Assembly (NCBI GenBank): GCA_946479225.1
Contig: CAMLFI010000095.1
Coordinates: forward strand, 1 to 8,297
Source of the DNA: an uncultured Mucilaginibacter sp.
Lineage (GTDB): Bacteria; Bacteroidota; Bacteroidia; Sphingobacteriales; Sphingobacteriaceae
DNA: 8,297 bases
Direction of reading: 5' to 3'
Within the stretch, counting starts at the first letter, position 1; the number at the start of each line of letters is the position of its first letter. The position numbers and the translations under genes were made by a program. This document shows, in pieces, positions 5,260-8,297 of the stretch. The notes under the pieces were generated by a model that saw only the letters and a program-made list of their open reading frames with translations, had not been told where the DNA came from and made no database searches.

Positions 5260-6852
5260 TTAACCTTTAATGTTATTGGCCGGATAACTTACCCGCTGCT
5301 CTGTTACCCTTGCATGCACAGCCGCAACTACGCTGCGCGCCGACTCAAATGCGCCTGCCATCCAGGCGTTTAAATACGTTAGATGCTCGCCTGCAAAGTA
5401 TACCTGCTTATCGGGCTTTAACAGTACCGGGTAATAATTTTTGCGTGTTTCGCTGTCGTACTCCGCCCAGCCACCCAAGCTGTATTTGGTGTTATGCCAG
5501 CTTACCGAGAACGACTTTTCGAACTCCTTATCATATTGTGGATGGATCAGCCTACCCTTTTGCAGCGCCAGTTTCTCGCGGTCGGCATAGCTTAGTTTGC
5601 CGGTGTTGTGGGCCTTTTCCTCAAAGTTATAGTAGCCTATTAGTATCCCTTTTTTACCCAAATAATCGTTGGATGGGTAAAATATCTGGGTGAGCTCATT
5701 ATTGGTATGCGTTATTCCACCATAGATCTGGTCGTCCTCTTCCCAAAATCTACGTTTAAACTGCAGGCCTATCTTGCCTGTTTTTATATAAGCGATATAG
5801 TCTATCGCCCTGCTTACATCGCCTGAAAAATTAGTGTTGATATTACTTAGCACAGGCAGCGGTATGGTGCAGATACACAGGTCGCCCTGCAATTCGTGCG
5901 TACCTGTCGCATCCCTATAGATTACTTTAACGCCTTCGGGTAAGTTGGTTATAGCCGTAACCTCTGCGCCCAATTTTAGCATGGTAGCTACTTTGGCTTG
6001 CAAGGCTTTGGCAATATTATCCATGCCACCTACGGCCTGAAACATGGTCATTTGCAGCTCATAGGTATACTCGGCCACATTATAAAAATCCGGATCTAGC
6101 AAGCCTGAATGCAGTATATCAGCTAGTTTGTTCGCCTCTGCTACTTTGCCCGATTGTGCGCCTGCGCCAGGTGCTTCGGTATATCCACGCCTTGCGGATG
6201 CTTTATAAAGCTTGTCAATGTCCAAGCCACCCTCGGCAGCCAGGTACATCATTACTTTCTCTACATCCTCTTTGCTTAGGCTGGCATCCAATCCGCTTTT
6301 ATCAATACTTTTTGACAGCAGTTCTGTCATGTAGCCACGCATATCGTTATGCACTTCGCGGGCACGTATTTTTTTGTTGGATAAAGGTCCCTTGCCTTCT
6401 GCAAAATAATAAGCGCCCTCGTTAACATTGTTATACACCTGGATAGGTACACCCAATTCCTTGCAATAATGCAGGGTAAGTTTGTGGTGATGCGGAATGC
6501 GTGAGGGACCGGCGTTAAAGTATAGGTTAGAGTCGAAAGTTGCAGTGGCAGTAGGCCTATCTATCTCTGTATTGCTACTGCCGTTGCGGATGCTGAAACA
6601 GCGACCGCCTGCGCGTTTGCGGGCTTCTAAAATGGTGCAGTTGTAGCCTAATTTAGTGAGCTCGTAGGCGCAGGTCATACCTGCTAAACCTCCACCTAAA
6701 ATGATGATTTTTTTGCCATCGCCGCTGCCGGGTAGATCGAAAGCGTGTGCCTCGGACGGCTTTAACATACCCAAAGCCAGCAGGGCCGGATACGCCGCTC
6801 CGGCAAGCATAGCGCCTTTACCTAAAAAATTTCGCCTGGTAAATTTTTCCAA
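5260..6852 (-). CDS. Tat-exported FAD amine / L-amino-acid oxidase (TTG start)
   Basis: This flavoprotein amine oxidase would oxidise an amino group to an imine, releasing a 2-oxo acid or aldehyde, ammonia and H2O2. Its 530 residues begin with a textbook Tat signal (T5-R6-R7-N-F-L, hydrophobic core, likely cut after SEAHA at A37). The FAD fold follows: GGGLAG at 53-58, E76 for the ribose and the ARKRAGGR segment ending at R84. AGPSRIPHH (114-122) resembles the L-amino-acid-oxidase segment whose Arg (here R118) holds the substrate carboxylate, which favours amino acids over simple amines. GGW at 460-462 and VYFAGEHLTYLNAWMAGAFESA near the C-terminus are the closing FAD-contact motifs. The start is TTG at 6852: an in-frame TGA lies 11 codons upstream with no ATG between, and the first internal ATG (codon 15) would destroy the Tat motif. 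It is the first gene of the three-gene exported cluster. Substrate specificity is not visible. Confidence 0.9.
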   Translation of the reverse strand: MEKFTRRNFLGKGAMLAGAAYPALLALGMLKPSEAHAFDLPGSGDGKKIIILGGGLAGMTCAYELTKLGYNCTILEARKRAGGRCFSIRNGSSNTEIDRPTATATFDSNLYFNAGPSRIPHHHKLTLHYCKELGVPIQVYNNVNEGAYYFAEGKGPLSNKKIRAREVHNDMRGYMTELLSKSIDKSGLDASLSKEDVEKVMMYLAAEGGLDIDKLYKASARRGYTEAPGAGAQSGKVAEANKLADILHSGLLDPDFYNVAEYTYELQMTMFQAVGGMDNIAKALQAKVATMLKLGAEVTAITNLPEGVKVIYRDATGTHELQGDLCICTIPLPVLSNINTNFSGDVSRAIDYIAYIKTGKIGLQFKRRFWEEDDQIYGGITHTNNELTQIFYPSNDYLGKKGILIGYYNFEEKAHNTGKLSYADREKLALQKGRLIHPQYDKEFEKSFSVSWHNTKYSLGGWAEYDSETRKNYYPVLLKPDKQVYFAGEHLTYLNAWMAGAFESARSVVAAVHARVTEQRVSYPANNIKG

Positions 6853-6889
6853 GTTAAACAGCTTTAAAACAGGAAGTTTCAGTCAATGA

Positions 6890-6906
6890 AAATGCTTTTG
6901 GCATTT
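6890..6906. promoter_or_regulatory. Short hairpin/dyad upstream of the oxidase gene
   Basis: AAATGC (6890-6895) and GCATTT (6901-6906) are perfect 6-bp arms around a 5-base centre, 38 bases upstream of the TTG start. It could be an operator or a leader hairpin. No good -33/-7 promoter pair was found in this 111-base gap, so its role is undecided. Confidence 0.3.
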
Positions 6907-6922
6907 ATAGGCGGAATTTATG

Positions 6923-6959
6923 AAAAAAGAAAGATAAAGCGAAATAGTGCGGAACTATT
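6923..6959 (-). terminator. Possible weak terminator after the PAS-LuxR gene
   Basis: Just after the stop codon, minus-strand AATAGT (6959-6954) and ACTATT (6948-6943) form a 6-bp stem with a 5-base loop (TCCGC). A T-rich tract containing TTTCTTTTTT follows, but the T run begins about a dozen bases after the stem. The stem has only one G-C pair. It may slow or stop transcription from the regulator gene, or allow read-through into the oxidase gene. Confidence 0.3.
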
Positions 6960-6963
6960 ATAA

Positions 6964-7647
6964 TTAAATGAGGTTATAAGCTTGCGCGAATTTTACGGTC
7001 TCGAAATTGTTTTTTAACCTAAGCTTTGCTCGGATGTTCTTTCTGTGCGTGTTGGTGGTGGCAATTGAGATAAAAAGTTTATCAGCAATTTCTACCGAGC
7101 TTAAACCCAGCGCCATTAATGCAAGTATTTCTTTTTCGCGTTTGGTAAGACTTAAAAAAAGCCGGTTGCTTTGGCGCAAGAAGGAAATTTCGTCAACCAG
7201 GCGGCCCACCTTGGCTGTAATATGATGCACAGGATCAAGTACGCTGGCGGTTGTTAGCAAATGGGTGGCATCTCCGTTTTCATCCCTGTTAAAAACACGT
7301 TTATTACTTACATACAACTGCCATTCGTTTGAATGGGCTGTACGCACCTGTTGAAAATACGATATCCTGTCCGCAGCGCCTTTGGCTTTAATAAATAGCA
7401 TTACTTTAGGCACAACGTCCTCAGTGCCATCGCTATTAAAATATTTGAGGTAATATTCTTCGGGTTTTAGTTGCTCCAACTCCTGGTGACTGGTGCCTAA
7501 TTCATTTAGCCCGGTACTATTCATGTAAACAATTTGCATGGTGTCAACCCGGTGAACAATAATGGCAACGGGTAACTCATCAGCAATTTTTTTTAAATCA
7601 TCAAGTCGGCTTAAAAAAGTATCGTGTTGCGGCATAGAATCATACAT
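6964..7647 (-). CDS. PAS domain-LuxR family transcriptional regulator
   Basis: This is a 227-residue DNA-binding regulator. Residues about 15-140 look like a PAS sensor domain (DELPVAIIVHRVDTMQIVYMN, strand-rich body, LTTASVLDPVHH at the end); the ligand or cofactor is not evident. A short linker leads to a LuxR/GerE-type helix-turn-helix at 166-213: LTKREKEILALMALGLSS, EIADKLFIS and TTNTHRKNIRAKL. There is no receiver domain or phospho-acceptor Asp, so it is a one-component sensor, a layout common in Sphingobacteriaceae. The start is ATG 7647; a second in-frame ATG five codons in (7635) is possible. It diverges from the membrane protein at 7790 across 142 bases and lies 111 bases upstream of the exported oxidase cluster in the same direction, so either could be its target. 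No membrane segment is seen; it is cytoplasmic. Confidence 0.88.
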   Translation of the reverse strand: MYDSMPQHDTFLSRLDDLKKIADELPVAIIVHRVDTMQIVYMNSTGLNELGTSHQELEQLKPEEYYLKYFNSDGTEDVVPKVMLFIKAKGAADRISYFQQVRTAHSNEWQLYVSNKRVFNRDENGDATHLLTTASVLDPVHHITAKVGRLVDEISFLRQSNRLFLSLTKREKEILALMALGLSSVEIADKLFISIATTNTHRKNIRAKLRLKNNFETVKFAQAYNLI

Positions 7648-7745
7648 TGCCCAAAATACCTATTGCTGCGTGTTATTTCAAGCTTTTTTGCGTTTGATAA
7701 CGTAGTTTTTACTAACTGTCTATTTTGCAATACAATATAAATTGA

Positions 7746-7779
7746 ACGAATTTTAAAATATGTTTGTAAACAAATTCGT
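7746..7779. promoter_or_regulatory. Candidate operator: 8-bp-arm dyad over the -7 box
   Basis: ACGAATTT (7746-7753) is exactly complementary to AAATTCGT (7772-7779), with an 18-base centre. The centre holds the perfect -7 element, and a smaller nested dyad (TTTGT/ACAAA, 7763-7774) overlaps the right arm. A protein bound here would cover the promoter of the plus-strand gene. Its place in the divergent gap beside a LuxR-type gene makes that regulator the first candidate to bind it. Confidence 0.45.
7759..7766 (+). promoter_or_regulatory. Bacteroidota -7 promoter element (TATGTTTG)
   Basis: TATGTTTG matches the TAnnTTTG consensus perfectly. Transcription would begin near base 7773, giving a leader of roughly 17 bases to ATG 7790. 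A good -33 TTTG at normal spacing is missing (the nearest TTG, at 7742-7744, is only 14 bases away), as often happens at activator-dependent promoters. The element overlaps the ATG at 7760, which argues that this upstream ATG is not used. Confidence 0.55.
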
Positions 7780-7789
7780 CTACATATAT

Positions 7790-8254
7790 ATGTATCCAAC
7801 CTTATTAGCGCTACATTCTTTAACACGTTGGCTGGTATTGGGCAGCCTGATTTTTGCCATTTTCAATGCATATCAGGGATGGTTATTAAACAAACCTTAT
7901 TTAAAGTTTGACAATTCGGTTAGGCACATTACGGCTACAATAGCACATGTGCAGTTGATACTTGGTATCAGTCTTTATTTTATAAGTCCTATAGTTTCTT
8001 ACTTCTTACATAACTTCAGCACTGCCGTTCACGAGCGTATCATTCGCTTTTTTGGTATGGAGCATATTGCTATGATGCTGATCGGGATAATTGTTATTAC
8101 CATAGGCTCTGTTAAAGCAAAGCGAAGGGAAACCGATAAAGAGAAATATAAAACAATGGCGATCTGGTTTACGGTTGGTTTGCTGATTATTTTGAGCTCG
8201 GTACCCTGGTCGTTTTCTCCGCTGATAAGTAGACCTAATTTTAGAGGGTTTTAA
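7790..8254 (+). CDS. Four-helix membrane protein of the Bacteroidota 'cytochrome B' type
   Basis: This 154-residue inner-membrane protein has four hydrophobic helices at about residues 3-27, 47-72, 88-107 and 122-140. The loop between helices 3 and 4 is strongly basic (KAKRRETDKEKYK), so it should face the cytoplasm. Histidines sit at suggestive places: H9 (LHSLTRW) in helix 1, H46 and H53 (AHVQLILG) at helix 2, and H92 (GMEHIAMM) in helix 3. Similar proteins of about 150 residues in Bacteroidota are often labelled 'cytochrome B', so haem ligation is plausible but not shown. I chose ATG 7790 (MYPTLLALHS) because the alternative ATG 7760 lies inside the -7 promoter box and would add a non-family N-terminus. 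It is the only plus-strand gene and diverges from the PAS-LuxR gene. Partner and electron acceptor are unknown. Confidence 0.8.
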   Translation: MYPTLLALHSLTRWLVLGSLIFAIFNAYQGWLLNKPYLKFDNSVRHITATIAHVQLILGISLYFISPIVSYFLHNFSTAVHERIIRFFGMEHIAMMLIGIIVITIGSVKAKRRETDKEKYKTMAIWFTVGLLIILSSVPWSFSPLISRPNFRGF

Positions 8255-8297
8255 AAATGGTAAATGCGTTATTTGAACAATACGATTAAACAAACTG

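Noticed and set aside
7760..7789. Start of the four-helix protein at ATG 7760
   Set aside because: That ATG is part of the -7 promoter element TATGTTTG and would lie upstream of the predicted transcript start.
7611..7826. A 71-codon minus-strand frame across the divergent promoter region
   Set aside because: It overlaps the regulator's start and both regulatory signals, and its translation has no coherent domain pattern.
8255..8297. A tiny frame beginning at the ATG near 8257
   Set aside because: It ends after ten codons and has no supporting signal; these last 43 bases contain nothing I can annotate.

Overview
The window looks like a chromosomal fragment from a Bacteroidota bacterium, most likely a Sphingobacteriaceae member of the Mucilaginibacter/Pedobacter type. 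Three things point there. The proteins resemble that group: a PAS-LuxR regulator, a small 'cytochrome B'-type membrane protein, and Tat-tagged flavoenzyme and aminotransferase genes. Clear Shine-Dalgarno sites are scarce. One promoter has a perfect Bacteroidota -7 element (TAnnTTTG). The genus is inferred, not proven. The first 49 bases are not genomic: they are an Illumina read-2/P7 adapter remnant, so the natural sequence starts at base 50 and the left edge is an assembly end.

Layout, left to right. thrS (threonyl-tRNA synthetase) runs leftward from 1510 and is cut by the adapter at codon 487. Bases 1511-1735 are a non-coding leader with an 11-bp inverted repeat, a candidate promoter and a 15-bp palindrome. 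A 56-codon gene for a single-pass basic membrane protein follows (1736-1906), then a 75-residue KTSC-like protein (1979-2206). A heptamer repeat array (2240-2274) separates it from a LutA-type cysteine-rich Fe-S protein (2271-2999). Next are a secreted protein ending in a Hint (hedgehog/intein) domain (3064-4062), a Tat-tagged HisC-like PLP aminotransferase (4073-5236) and a Tat-tagged FAD amine/L-amino-acid oxidase with a TTG start (5260-6852). A PAS-LuxR regulator (6964-7647) lies upstream of these. All of these are on the minus strand. The only plus-strand gene is a four-helix, histidine-bearing membrane protein (7790-8254), which diverges from the regulator.

The oxidase, aminotransferase and Hint-protein genes are packed with gaps of 23 and 10 bases, so they are probably one transcript. 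All three products carry export signals (two Tat, one Sec). Together they suggest an envelope-located module that acts on an amino acid or amino-acid-like group, with a possibly self-cleaving partner. This is the least expected part of the window. The LutA gene, 64 bases further on, may share the transcript, but no lutB or lutC is present. The PAS-LuxR gene is in the same direction 111 bases upstream and could control the module, its divergent neighbour, or both; an 8-bp-arm dyad centred on the neighbour's -7 box is a candidate operator.

No RNA gene, CRISPR array, insertion sequence or origin was seen. No gap between genes exceeds 300 bases.
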